Source of the DNA: DATEPR01 sp036502345
GTDB taxonomy: Bacteria; Actinomycetota; Actinomycetes; Mycobacteriales; Pseudonocardiaceae
Direction: 5' to 3'
Length of the DNA: 27,443 nt
Assembly (NCBI GenBank): GCA_036502345.1
Contig: DASXYT010000313.1
Coordinates: 1-27,443 of the forward strand
Position 1 is the first letter of the stretch. Each line of letters starts with the position of its first letter. The notes below the pieces were generated by a model, which saw only the letters and a list, made by a program, of their open reading frames with translations, did not search any database and was not told the origin of the DNA. Shown here in pieces: positions 1 through 7,564 of this stretch. Position numbers and translations under genes: made by a program.

Positions 1-426
1 CTGTTCGTGGTCGCCACGTGGAAGTTCATCGGCTTCGGCATCATCCTGCTGCTCGCCGGCCTGCAGGGCATCCCGGAGGAACTGCGGGAGGCGGCCGCCC
101 TGGACGGCGCGACGTCCTGGCAGGCGATGCGGAACGTGACGCTGCCGCTGCTCGGGCCGACGATCCGGATCTGGATCTTCCTGTCCGTGATCGGCTCGCT
201 CCAGTTGTTCGACATGGTGTGGATCATGACGCTCGGCGGCCCTGCCGGCGCGTCCAGCACCATGGTGACGTACCTGATCGACCACGGTTTCAAGCGCAAC
301 GAGTTCGGCTACGGCAGCGCGGTCGCCGTGCTGCTGTTCGCCATCTGCTTCGTGTTCGCACTGCTGTACCAGAGGTTCGCACTGCGCCGGGACACCGACG
401 GCGCACTGACCCGCCCCGTGGGGTGA
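1..426 (+). CDS. Sugar ABC transporter permease (MalF/LacF type), 5' partial
   Basis: This is the C-terminal part of an inner-membrane permease of a carbohydrate ABC importer; the frame is open to the first base of the window, so the N-terminal membrane segments lie outside. The EAA loop that docks on the ATPase is visible near the start (EELREAAALDGATSWQ followed by a conserved LPLLGP). Two hydrophobic segments flank the typical LFDMVWIMTLGGP motif. The stop is 7 bases before the ATG of the next permease, so the two are one operon and should form the heterodimeric channel. The binding protein is presumably upstream, outside the window. The xylanase downstream suggests a xylo-oligosaccharide or similar substrate, which is inference only. 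Confidence 0.93.
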   Translation: MFVVATWKFIGFGIILLLAGLQGIPEELREAAALDGATSWQAMRNVTLPLLGPTIRIWIFLSVIGSLQLFDMVWIMTLGGPAGASSTMVTYLIDHGFKRNEFGYGSAVAVLLFAICFVFALLYQRFALRRDTDGALTRPVG

Positions 427-433
427 CCGGCTG

Positions 434-1318
434 ATGTCCGCTGTGGTCGACGTCGACATGCAGAGTGCACGACCCGCTCCCGCGCCCCGAGCGCGGCGGC
501 GGATGAGACCGGGCAGCCCGTTCGCCTATCTGCTCGCGGTGATCGTCCTCGGGATCACGATCGTCCCGCTGCTGTTCGTGGTGGTCGGCGGTTTCCGGAC
601 GAGCGCCCAGATCAACACCGACCCGGCCGGCCTGCCGAGTCCGTGGGTGCTGGGCAACTACGTCAACGTCGTCACCTCGCCGGTGTTCTGGGGCGATCTC
701 AGGAACAGCGCGGTGATCGCCGTCATCGCGACGGTGTTGGCCGTCGCGCTCGGCTCGATGGCCGCGTTCGCTCTTTCCCGGTACGTCTTTCGTTTCCGTG
801 AGGGTTTCTACACGCTGTTCACGATCGGCCTGCTGTTTCCGATCAGTGTGGCGAGCCTGCCGCTGTACCTGTTGTTGAAGGACATCGGACTGCTCGGTAA
901 TCCACTCGGTGTCGCCATTCCCGAGGCCGCGTTCTCACTTCCGGTGACGGTCGTGATCCTGCGACCGTTCATGGGTGCCATTCCTGACGAGATCGAGGAC
1001 GCGGCCGTATTGGACGGCGCCACCAAACTCGGTTTCTTCTGGCGCGTCCTGCTGCCGTTGTCCAGACCCGCCCTGGCGACCGTGGCGGTGCTCGCGTTCG
1101 TCACCAGTTGGAACCAGTACTTGTTGCCACTGCTGGTGTTCGACGACCCTGCCCAGTTCACCCTGCCGCTCGGCGTCGCCGCCTTCCAGTCACAGTATTC
1201 ACAGGACACCGCGAAAGTGCTCGCGTTCACCGCGTTGTCGATGGTGCCGGCGTTGGGCTTCTTCCTGGTCGCGGAGCGCAGAATCGTCGGCGGCCTGACC
1301 GGCGCCGTCAAGGGATGA
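434..1318 (+). CDS. Sugar ABC transporter permease (MalG type)
   Basis: This 294-residue protein is the second permease subunit of a carbohydrate uptake (CUT1) ABC importer. A basic N-terminal tail (about residues 1-30) is followed by six predicted membrane segments. The EAA loop is at about residues 186-206 (IEDAAVLDGATKLGFF then LLPLSRP), the normal cytoplasmic docking site for a MsiK/MalK-type ATPase. Length and the C-terminal position of the loop are typical of MalG-like proteins. The ATG is 7 bases after the stop of the preceding permease. No ATPase gene is seen nearby; in actinomycetes a shared ATPase encoded elsewhere usually energises such importers. Substrate cannot be read from sequence; neighbouring xylanase makes plant-derived oligosaccharides plausible. 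Confidence 0.93.
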   Translation: MSAVVDVDMQSARPAPAPRARRRMRPGSPFAYLLAVIVLGITIVPLLFVVVGGFRTSAQINTDPAGLPSPWVLGNYVNVVTSPVFWGDLRNSAVIAVIATVLAVALGSMAAFALSRYVFRFREGFYTLFTIGLLFPISVASLPLYLLLKDIGLLGNPLGVAIPEAAFSLPVTVVILRPFMGAIPDEIEDAAVLDGATKLGFFWRVLLPLSRPALATVAVLAFVTSWNQYLLPLLVFDDPAQFTLPLGVAAFQSQYSQDTAKVLAFTALSMVPALGFFLVAERRIVGGLTGAVKG

Positions 1319-1376
1319 AACTTTCCTTCTGATACGTGGGTTCTCGCTGTTCGGTAGGTCATGGCGGCTGCCCGCG

Positions 1377-1405
1377 TTGTCCTCCTGCACAAATGCGGCC
1401 ATAGT
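1377..1405 (+). promoter_or_regulatory. Candidate promoter of the xylanase gene
   Basis: TTGTCC (1377-1382) and CATAGT (1400-1405) are separated by exactly 17 bases, each matching 4 of 6 positions of the housekeeping sigma consensus. Transcription would start about 30 bases before the xylanase ATG at 1444, which has a strong ribosome site GGAGG at 1432-1436. The preceding permease stops at 1318, leaving a 125-base gap, so independent transcription is plausible. Confidence 0.4.
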
Positions 1406-1443
1406 CTGCTGCAAAACCCCTGTTGTCAAACGGAGGAAATATT

Positions 1444-3129
1444 ATGCCACAACGAAAAACAGTCCGACTGTTAGCCGCCGTGGCCACCGCCGCGGCCGCG
1501 GCAGCCGGACTGGCGTTCGCCGCGGTGCCCGCGAATGCGGTACCGACCACCCAACTGGACCAACTCGCCGGGTTGCAGGGCAAGTACTTCGGTACCGCCC
1601 TGACCCAGGCCAACCTGAGCAACCCGACACTGCTGGCCGTCTCGGACAGCCAGTTCAACATGGTCACCCCGGGCAACGAGATGAAGTGGGACACCACCGA
1701 GCCGTCCAACGGTGTGTTCAACTTCGGGCCGGGTGACCAGATCGTCGCGCACGCCAAGGCGACCGGCGCCCGGGTGCGTGGCCACAACCTGGTGTGGGAC
1801 AGCCAGTTGCCGTCCTGGGTGAGCAGCCTGCCGCTGACCTCGGTGCAGGCGGCGATGGAGACCCACATCAAGACGGAGGTGACCCACTACGCCGGTCAGC
1901 TCTACGCGTGGGACGTGGTCAACGAGCCGTTCAACGAGGACGGCACGCTGAAGGCCGACGTGTTCGAGCGGGCGTTCAACGGCTCCGGCTACATCGCCGA
2001 CGCGCTGCGCACCGCACACGCCGCCGACCCGACGGCCAAGCTGTACCTGAACGACTTCAACATCGAGGGTGAGAACGCGAAGAGCAATGCGATGTTCAGC
2101 CTCGTGCAGTCGCTGATCGCGCAGGGCGTGCCGATCGACGGCGTCGGCCTGGAGAGCCACTTCATCCTCGGCCAGGTGCCCTCCACCATGCTGGCCAACA
2201 TGCAGCGGTTCGCGGCACTGGGCGTCGACGTGGCCGTCACCGAGTTGGACGACCGGATCACGTTGCCCGCCACGGCTGCCAACCTGACCCAGCAGGCGAC
2301 GGACTTCTCCAACGTCGTCAAGGACTGCCTCGCGGTGACGCGCTGCGTCGGTGTGACGCAGTGGGGCATCGGTGACGCCGACTCGTGGATTCCCGGCACG
2401 TTCGCAGGCCAGGGCGCTGCCACCATGTTCGACAACAACTACAACCCGAAGCCGTCCTACAACGCGGTCGTCACAGCGCTGGGCGGTGCCGGTGGCGGCA
2501 CGACCACACCCCCGCCTGCCGGCAACACGGTCACGCTGACCAATCCGGGCGGAGTGACCGGCACGGTCGGCACCGCGGCCAGCGTCACCCTGCACGCCAC
2601 CGACTCGGCGGCCGGACAGGCACTGACGTACTCGGCCACCGGGCTGCCGACGGGCATCGCGGTGAACGCCACGACCGGTGTGCTGTCCGGTACGCCGACC
2701 ACAGCCGGCACGTTCGCGGTGACGGCGAAGGCGACCGACGGCACCGGAGCGTCCGGCTCGGCGACGTTCAGTTGGACGATCGGCGCGTCGGGCACCACAC
2801 CACCGCCCACCGGTGGTCCGTGTCATGTGGACTACGTCAAGGCCCCGGAGTGGGTCGGCGGCGTGGTCGCTGACATCACCATCACCAACACCGGGACCAC
2901 GGCGATCAACGGCTGGAACCTGACGTTCACCTTCCCCGGTGACACGAAGATCGCCAGCGCGTGGAACTCCACCCCGGTGCAGACCGGTACGTCGGTGTCG
3001 CTGACCAACCTCAGCTACAACGTGACGATCGCGCCGGGCACCAACACCACGCTCGGCTTCCAGGGCACGTGGACGAGCAACGACGCGGCGCCGACCGCGT
3101 TCAGCATCAACGGGTCGCGCTGTAGCTGA
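1444..3129 (+). CDS. Secreted GH10 endo-xylanase with Ig-like domain and CBM2
   Basis: This 561-residue secreted enzyme should hydrolyse beta-1,4-xylan. A signal peptide (basic start, alanine-rich core) ends in ANA at residues 30-32. The GH10 catalytic domain spans about 35-350: the acid/base is E161 in WDVVNEPF and the nucleophile is E267 in VAVTELDD. A proline/glycine/threonine linker leads to a putative Ig-like domain (about 361-452, with GLPTGIAVNATTGVLSGTP typical of He_PIG-like modules). A C-terminal CBM2-like carbohydrate-binding domain (460-560) is bracketed by C460 and C560 with conserved tryptophans. ATG 1444 is chosen over in-frame TTG 1423 because GGAGG lies 7 bases upstream and the signal peptide starts there. 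Codon 10 is TTA (1471-1473), rare in this GC-rich DNA, so translation may depend on a bldA-type leucine tRNA. Confidence 0.95.
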   Translation: MPQRKTVRLLAAVATAAAAAAGLAFAAVPANAVPTTQLDQLAGLQGKYFGTALTQANLSNPTLLAVSDSQFNMVTPGNEMKWDTTEPSNGVFNFGPGDQIVAHAKATGARVRGHNLVWDSQLPSWVSSLPLTSVQAAMETHIKTEVTHYAGQLYAWDVVNEPFNEDGTLKADVFERAFNGSGYIADALRTAHAADPTAKLYLNDFNIEGENAKSNAMFSLVQSLIAQGVPIDGVGLESHFILGQVPSTMLANMQRFAALGVDVAVTELDDRITLPATAANLTQQATDFSNVVKDCLAVTRCVGVTQWGIGDADSWIPGTFAGQGAATMFDNNYNPKPSYNAVVTALGGAGGGTTTPPPAGNTVTLTNPGGVTGTVGTAASVTLHATDSAAGQALTYSATGLPTGIAVNATTGVLSGTPTTAGTFAVTAKATDGTGASGSATFSWTIGASGTTPPPTGGPCHVDYVKAPEWVGGVVADITITNTGTTAINGWNLTFTFPGDTKIASAWNSTPVQTGTSVSLTNLSYNVTIAPGTNTTLGFQGTWTSNDAAPTAFSINGSRCS

Positions 3130-3137
3130 CCCGGATC

Positions 3138-3174
3138 GGAGCACGGCGTCACCTGTTCGGTGGCGCCGTGCTCC
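3138..3174. terminator. Bidirectional terminator hairpin
   Basis: A 16-base-pair stem (GGAGCACGGCGTCACC paired with GGTGGCGCCGTGCTCC, one G-T wobble) with loop TGTTC lies between the xylanase stop (3129) and the stop of the convergent MarR gene (3181). There is no strong T-run, as is common in actinomycetes. Its position suits termination of both transcripts. Confidence 0.8.
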
Positions 3175-3180
3175 GTCCGA

Positions 3181-3657
3181 CTAGTGCGGTGGGTGGTTGC
3201 CCAATGCCGAGCGGCAGGCCAGCAGGCTCTTGCGCAGTTCCACCGACTGTCGGTTGGTCAGGTTGGTGAGCATGTCGGCCTCCAGCGCGGCGACCTTGCC
3301 CCGGTAGCGACCGAGCAGCCGACGGCCGGGCGATGTCAGGGCGAGCACCAGTCTGCGCCGGTCGTCCGGATCCCTGCGTCGCTCGATCAGCCCGCGCTCG
3401 CGCAGGGTCGTCACCATGTCGGCCATGGTCTGCGCGGTGACGAACGAGTTGCGCGCCAACTGGGCCGATGTCAGGTCGGGCCGCCGCTCCAGCACGGTCA
3501 ACGCGGTGTACTGCAACGCGGTCAGACCGGCCGGCCGGAGCAGGTCGTCCAGATGCGACCGGACCGCCAACTCCACCTGCTTGAGCAGATACAGCAGCGT
3601 CGGCTCGGCGGCCTGTCGGCCGTTGGCCGCGGCGCGGGTCTGGGTGGCTTCGGGCAC
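3181..3657 (-). CDS. MarR-family transcriptional regulator
   Basis: This 158-residue protein is a dimeric winged-helix DNA-binding repressor of the MarR family. The core is LTALQYTALTVLERRPDLTS, followed by the recognition helix region (SFVTAQTMADMVTTLRERG) and the wing with the family signature RRRDPDDRRRLVLALT. The start is GTG at 3657, with AAGGA about 8 bases upstream. It converges on the xylanase across a terminator hairpin and lies 56 bases downstream of the mutarotase gene on the same strand, so it may be co-transcribed with it. The effector is unknown. Length is normal and nothing is broken. Confidence 0.9.
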   Translation of the reverse strand: MPEATQTRAAANGRQAAEPTLLYLLKQVELAVRSHLDDLLRPAGLTALQYTALTVLERRPDLTSAQLARNSFVTAQTMADMVTTLRERGLIERRRDPDDRRRLVLALTSPGRRLLGRYRGKVAALEADMLTNLTNRQSVELRKSLLACRSALGNHPPH

Positions 3658-3713
3658 TGTCGATTCCTTACCGGCGAACGGACGTCACTGTCCTACCCTA
3701 CGGGCCGCCGAGG

Positions 3714-4067
3714 TCAGTCCAGGTGGAAGACCTCGGTCAACGGCGCCCACCATCCACCGGGCGCCGCGCTGTCCACCGGCTGCTGGCAGGGGTCGGTGAG
3801 CTGCCACCACCGCTGGGTGTCCGGGTCGGCCGCGATGGCGGCCGTGTCCGCCGCGTAGTCCGAGCCCGTGTACTCCAGGTAGGAGAACAGCAGGCCGTCG
3901 CGCAGAAAGATGGAGTAGTTCCCGATGTTGGCGCGGCGCAACGCAGTCAGTACACCGGGCCACACATCGGCGTGCAAACGCCGGTAATCTGGTTCATGTT
4001 CCGGGCGAAGTCGGATGATTGATGCGTAACGCGTCGGTTCGTTCTTCACCACAGGCCGGTCGTCCAC
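3714..4067 (-). CDS. L-rhamnose mutarotase-like protein (RhaM/DUF718 family)
   Basis: This small ferredoxin-like protein (117 residues from GTG 4067) matches RhaM-type sugar mutarotases, which interconvert alpha and beta anomers of L-rhamnose and related sugars. The visible signature is RLHADVWPGVLTAL, with the family's conserved histidine, then NIGNYSIFLRDGLLFSYLEY and a WW pair in the second half. RhaM is about 104 residues, so a later start is likely: GTG 4049 or 4052 would give a near-standard length and would overlap the hemerythrin stop (TGA 4048-4046) by at most 3 bases. No rhamnose isomerase, kinase or aldolase is nearby. It may instead serve the sugar import and xylanase locus; the physiological sugar is uncertain. 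Confidence 0.82.
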   Translation of the reverse strand: MDDRPVVKNEPTRYASIIRLRPEHEPDYRRLHADVWPGVLTALRRANIGNYSIFLRDGLLFSYLEYTGSDYAADTAAIAADPDTQRWWQLTDPCQQPVDSAAPGGWWAPLTEVFHLD

Positions 4068-4549
4068 CGGCGCAGTGTAGGGGTGATCGACTCCTCTTCG
4101 AAGTCCAGATGTGCCAGTAGGTGGGTCGACAGTTCGCCCAGTGCCGTGACGAGTTCGGCTCGGTGGCCAGGGTCAGCACCGGTTTCCAGCTCGTCGGCCA
4201 GTTCTTCGACGCGGTCCAGCAGATCCGAAACTTTCCTGTGGTCGGCCTCGAGTCGGTCCACGGTCGGCCCGAGCGCCGGGTTCGTCGCGCGCAGCCGGGG
4301 GAACAGCATCGCGTCCTCGGCGCCGTGGTGCATGTGCACGAACCGGCAGTAGCGCAGGCAGTTGATCCGCAGGCCCCAGAGTGGGCTGCTGGCGCGGAGT
4401 TCGGTGAGCGCGGTGGTCACGTGGGCACCGGGTGCGCCTGCTGCGATGTCGGCGGCGATGGTGCGCAGCGTTGCCAGGTCGGCGCGGAGCAGTTTGTGCA
4501 CCCACAGCAGTTCCGAGACCAGGTGGTCGCCCGCTGTTTCCGCCGTCAT
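4046..4549 (-). CDS. Hemerythrin HHE-domain protein
   Basis: This 167-residue four-helix-bundle protein carries the diiron-type hemerythrin ligand pattern: an early His (WVHKLL), a His-rich second helix (FVHMHHGAEDAMLF), EADHRKV in the third and HLLAHLDFEEESITP in the fourth. Such proteins bind oxygen or nitric oxide, or sense redox or iron state. ATG 4549 is preferred because the frame upstream of it runs through the divergent promoter and codes for nothing recognisable. It diverges from a MarR gene (ATG 4629) with a palindrome between them, so that regulator probably controls it. The stop overlaps or abuts the mutarotase start. One cysteine pair (CLRYC) sits before the histidine motif. Confidence 0.88.
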   Translation of the reverse strand: MTAETAGDHLVSELLWVHKLLRADLATLRTIAADIAAGAPGAHVTTALTELRASSPLWGLRINCLRYCRFVHMHHGAEDAMLFPRLRATNPALGPTVDRLEADHRKVSDLLDRVEELADELETGADPGHRAELVTALGELSTHLLAHLDFEEESITPTLRRWTTGLW

Positions 4550-4574
4550 GTCGTCGACAGTAGCAGATGGTTTG

Positions 4575-4594
4575 TATCGATCAACGATTGATAG
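4575..4594. promoter_or_regulatory. Palindromic operator between hemerythrin and MarR genes
   Basis: The AT-rich core ATCAA-CGA-TTGAT (4580-4592) is a perfect inverted repeat, flanked by TATC and ending in TAG, within the 79-base divergent spacer. Size, symmetry and position fit a MarR-type operator. The regulator at 4629 is the obvious candidate to bind it and to control both itself and the hemerythrin gene. Confidence 0.5.
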
Positions 4595-4628
4595 TGTAGA
4601 GCCGTTGCAGGGGTGATATGGTAATCCG

Positions 4629-5096
4629 ATGGCCGGGCAGGACAGTGCGACTGGCGCGCCGAACGGCGTCGACCGGGTCAGCTTCCTGCTCGCCAGGCAC
4701 GGTGGCATCACCAGTGCGCGCATCCGCGACGCCCTCGCCGAGATCGGCTACTCGCCCCGCCAGGGCAGCACCCTGATGACGCTCGCCGAAACCGGCAAGA
4801 TGAGTCAGCAGGCGCTCGGCGAGACGATGGGCATCGACCCGAGTGTGCTGGTCGGCATCCTCAACGACCTCGAAGGCGGCGAACTCGTCGAACGCCGCCG
4901 CGACCCGGCCGACCGACGCAGGCACATCGTCGCGATCACGGCCAAGGGTGAACGAGCACTGGCCGACGTGCGGACCGTGCTGGCCGGCGTGGACCGGGCC
5001 CTGTTCGCCGACCTGGAGGCGGGCGAACTCGCCCAACTGCGCCGCCTGCTGGCCAAGGTGCGCACCAAACCGGACGACCCGGCCTGCACGGAGTAG
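4629..5096 (+). CDS. MarR-family transcriptional regulator
   Basis: This 155-residue winged-helix regulator has the MarR core: SPRQGSTLMTLAETGKMSQQ, recognition helix IDPSVLVGILNDLEGGEL, and wing RRRDPADRRRHIVAITAKG. The C-terminal helix (VDRALFADLEAGELAQLRRLL) is typical of the dimerisation region. It is transcribed away from the hemerythrin gene, with a palindrome in the shared spacer, suggesting autoregulation and control of that gene. The ligand is not predictable. It is followed by an unrelated hydrolase gene after 97 bases containing a short hairpin. Confidence 0.9.
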   Translation: MAGQDSATGAPNGVDRVSFLLARHGGITSARIRDALAEIGYSPRQGSTLMTLAETGKMSQQALGETMGIDPSVLVGILNDLEGGELVERRRDPADRRRHIVAITAKGERALADVRTVLAGVDRALFADLEAGELAQLRRLLAKVRTKPDDPACTE

Positions 5097-5116
5097 CCGT
5101 CCCGCGCTGGGCCATG

Positions 5117-5132
5117 CGAGTGATAACACTCG
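5117..5132. terminator. Short hairpin or operator after MarR gene
   Basis: CGAGTG-ATAA-CACTCG is a perfect 6-base-pair inverted repeat with a 4-base loop, 20 bases after the MarR stop and 62 bases before the next start. It may be a weak terminator or a regulator site for the downstream gene; the sequence alone does not decide. Confidence 0.35.
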
Positions 5133-5193
5133 GTAGTGGTAACTCTGTGCAACATCAACGCGAATGCATCGCAGGACCACTCAGGAGGCTGCG

Positions 5194-5724
5194 ATGATCG
5201 AAGTCGGCGATGTGCTGGTGGTGCGCGGTACGGACTGGGCCGCGCGGCTGATCAGGCTGGGGGCCGCGCTGCTGGACGAGCCCAACCTGGACAACCACGT
5301 CGCGATCGTCCACCACAGGGACGCCAACGGGGTGTGGTGGGTCGTCGAGGGCAAGCCGGGCGGCGTCGGCTGGGCCGATGCGCACAACTATCTGGCGAGT
5401 CCGTACACGACGAACAACATCGGGCAGTCCAAGACGGCCGCGCAGCGCGACCAGATAGCCACGGTCGCCAAAGGCATGCTCGGTACGCCGTACGACTGGA
5501 CCGGCATCGTCGCGGACGCGATGAGTGCGGTGGGGGTCCAGGACGCGTGGGCGCAGAACTGGAAGGGCCAGGGCCCGCCCGGCCACGTCGTGTGCAGCTC
5601 GCTGGCCGCGTGGATCTACCTGAAGGCAGGCCTGGAGGTCCCGACAACGCATCAGCCTCGGGAGACGACGCCGGCCGACTGGGAGCAGTTCATCATCACG
5701 CACGGTTACGTCGGGATTGAGTAG
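5194..5724 (+). CDS. YiiX/YebB-like permuted NlpC/P60 cysteine hydrolase
   Basis: This 176-residue protein resembles circularly permuted papain-like hydrolases of the YiiX/YaeF group. The N-terminal strand IEVGDVLVVRG is followed by the conserved His (H35 in DNHVAIVHH). The nucleophile Cys (C134 in HVVCSSLAAWIYLKAG) lies in the C-terminal half, the reverse of the usual order. The segment GTPYDWTGIVADAM is typical of the fold. Family members are thought to hydrolyse amide or ester bonds in lipids or peptidoglycan-like peptides. No signal peptide is visible, so it is probably cytoplasmic. ATG 5194 is chosen for the excellent AGGAGG at 5183-5188; the in-frame ATG at 5164 lacks such a site. Substrate is unknown. 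Confidence 0.72.
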   Translation: MIEVGDVLVVRGTDWAARLIRLGAALLDEPNLDNHVAIVHHRDANGVWWVVEGKPGGVGWADAHNYLASPYTTNNIGQSKTAAQRDQIATVAKGMLGTPYDWTGIVADAMSAVGVQDAWAQNWKGQGPPGHVVCSSLAAWIYLKAGLEVPTTHQPRETTPADWEQFIITHGYVGIE

Positions 5725-5769
5725 CGCTGTCGGGGTTGCGGTGTGTGACGGTGTGGGCCACCGACCGAC

Positions 5770-6624
5770 TCAGGCCTGCTTGACGTCAGCGACCACCCCG
5801 GCGAGCCGGTCCAGTGTGGGCAACAGGCGCTCCCGGTCCTGCTCGGCCAGCACGAACAGGCACCTCGTCACCCCCACCGCCTCGTACGCCTCGATCGACA
5901 CCGGGTCCGGCTGTGCGCCGAACAGGGTGATCGGCACCGGGCCACGGCCCAGCGCGCCCGCCCTCCGTTGCAGCATCGCCGCGCGCTTCGCGAACGGGCC
6001 CACGTTGTCCCTCGTGACGCCCTGGGGAAACCACTCGTCGCCGAAGTCGAGCACTCGGTCCTCGACGCCGGGACCGTTGCCGCCGACCAGGATCGGTGGG
6101 TACGGCTTGGTCACCGGCTTGGGCCAGGACCAGATCGGGTCGAAGTTCACATACCGCCCATGGTAAGCAGCCCGGTCGTTGGTCCAGATCTCCTGCATGG
6201 CGTGCATGCGCTCGGACAGCACAGCCATCCGGTCAGCGGGGTGGGTGCCGTGGTTGGTCATCTCCTCGCGGTTCCAGCCTGCCCCGACCCCGAACAGGAA
6301 CCGCCCGCCGGACAGGTGGTCCAGGCTGGCGACCTCCTTGGCCGTGATGATGGGGTCCCGCTGCACCACCAGGCACACGCCGGTGCCCAGCTTGAGGGTC
6401 CTGGTCGTGGCGGCGACCATGCTGAGCGCGACGAACGGGTCGTACGAGTGCGCGTAGCCGTCCAGTGGTTGGTCGCCGTCGGTGCCCGGTCGGCGACTGT
6501 TGGTCGGAATGTGCGTGTGTTCGGCGAAAAACAGCGATTCGAAGGCGCGTTCTTCGGCCGCGCGTCCCAGGCTGACCGGATCCATGGCGCGGTGGGTCGG
6601 GTACATGATCAGGCCGAACCGCAT
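5770..6624 (-). CDS. LLM-class F420-dependent oxidoreductase
   Basis: This 284-residue TIM-barrel protein belongs to the luciferase-like monooxygenase superfamily that usually uses coenzyme F420. Landmarks are the start MRFGLIMYPTH, SLFFAEHTHIP, TTRTLKLGTGV, the central LSGGRFLFGVGAGWNREEM and the C-terminal KPYPPILVGGNGPG. The substrate of such enzymes is rarely predictable; they reduce or oxidise C=C, C=N or alcohol groups in natural product and xenobiotic metabolism. ATG 6624 is chosen because it begins the conserved first strand; the upstream extension is a shadow of the permease gene. It is the last gene of a minus-strand run with the carrier protein, glycosyltransferase and exporter, 55 bases after the permease, and could be a tailoring enzyme of that cluster. 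Confidence 0.88.
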   Translation of the reverse strand: MRFGLIMYPTHRAMDPVSLGRAAEERAFESLFFAEHTHIPTNSRRPGTDGDQPLDGYAHSYDPFVALSMVAATTRTLKLGTGVCLVVQRDPIITAKEVASLDHLSGGRFLFGVGAGWNREEMTNHGTHPADRMAVLSERMHAMQEIWTNDRAAYHGRYVNFDPIWSWPKPVTKPYPPILVGGNGPGVEDRVLDFGDEWFPQGVTRDNVGPFAKRAAMLQRRAGALGRGPVPITLFGAQPDPVSIEAYEAVGVTRCLFVLAEQDRERLLPTLDRLAGVVADVKQA

Positions 6625-6679
6625 GTCGGCCAAGTTACGCCTGTCCCCGACCCCCTCGCGCTGACCAGGGCGAACGGGC

Positions 6680-7507
6680 TCAGCGCACGCGGCGGGCGAA
6701 CAGCCTCGCCGCCCAGAACACGCACAGCGTGGCGAGCACGGCCATGATGATCGCGCCCTCCCACACCGAGTTGTCGCCGATGTTCCCGGTGAACAGCGCA
6801 CGGGTGCCGTTGGTTGCCCAGTAGAACGGGTTCCACTTCGCGATGGACAGCAGCCAGTGCGGTGCCAACGCCAGCGGCAGCAGCACACCGGACAGCAGCG
6901 CGAGTGGTTGCGACACCACGTTGATGATCGGACCGAGCGCAGCGGGGCTCTTGATCAGCAGTGCGACCGCATAGGACACCGAGGCGGCCATGATGCCCAT
7001 CAGGATCAGCAATGCGTACGCCAGCAGCAGCGGGCCGATCGACACCGTCAGTCCGAACGGGATGGCGATCAACGTGATGATCACCGCCTGCACCATGAGC
7101 GTGGCGACCTCGCTCAGCGCCCTGCCCAACAACAGTGCGATCCGGCTGATCGAGGTGACCCTGGACCGTTCGATGACGCCGGTCTGCAGTTCGTACAGCA
7201 GCCCGAACCCGGTGAAGAAACCGCCGAGCAGCACCAGGATCACCAGCAGGCCCGGCACGTAGATGCGATAGGCCTCGGCGTAGGTGCTCGCGCCGAGTGC
7301 CGACTTCAGCAGCGGTGCGAACAGCAGCAGGTACGAGATCGGCTGGGCGAACCCGATCACCAGCCGGATCGGCGTGCGCACCACGAGCAGGTTCTGCCGC
7401 TGGAACACCAGCCAGGTGTCCCGGATGAACTTCAGCGGTCCCTGCCGGGGAATGGTGGACGAGCGCCTGGCCGGGACAATGTCGGCCAGTTCGGCGGTGG
7501 CAGTCAC
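6680..7507 (-). CDS. ABC-2 type exporter permease (DrrB-like)
   Basis: This 275-residue integral membrane protein has six predicted hydrophobic segments and the layout of DrrB-type permeases that pump out antibiotics and lipids. The amphipathic start (about residues 20-40, QGPLKFIRDTWLVFQRQN) is typical. The segment ETGVIERSR-like motif appears as LQTGVIERSRVTSISRIAL. The C-terminal part contains PLALAPHWLLSIAKWNPFYW, the usual NPF-type motif. The start is GTG 7507. It lies 57 bases downstream of its ATPase partner on the same strand. Together they should form a self-resistance or export pump for the product of the adjoining cluster; that role is inferred from position. Confidence 0.9.
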   Translation of the reverse strand: MTATAELADIVPARRSSTIPRQGPLKFIRDTWLVFQRQNLLVVRTPIRLVIGFAQPISYLLLFAPLLKSALGASTYAEAYRIYVPGLLVILVLLGGFFTGFGLLYELQTGVIERSRVTSISRIALLLGRALSEVATLMVQAVIITLIAIPFGLTVSIGPLLLAYALLILMGIMAASVSYAVALLIKSPAALGPIINVVSQPLALLSGVLLPLALAPHWLLSIAKWNPFYWATNGTRALFTGNIGDNSVWEGAIIMAVLATLCVFWAARLFARRVR

Positions 7508-7564
7508 GGGATCAGGCCCTCCGGGTGGTTGAAGTCGACGGGTGTGCAGCGCTGAGGCCGCACC

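Noticed and set aside
1471..3144. 557-codon minus-strand open frame opposite the xylanase
   Set aside because: It is a shadow of the GC-rich codon pattern; the plus strand holds a complete GH10-CBM2 enzyme with catalytic residues.
4550..4723. 58-codon N-terminal extension of the hemerythrin gene
   Set aside because: It runs through the divergent promoter and into the MarR coding region; the conserved protein starts at ATG 4549.
5749..5763. Terminator between the cysteine hydrolase and the F420 oxidoreductase
   Set aside because: CGGTG-TGGGC-CACCG has only a 5-base-pair stem and no T-run, too weak to list as a feature.
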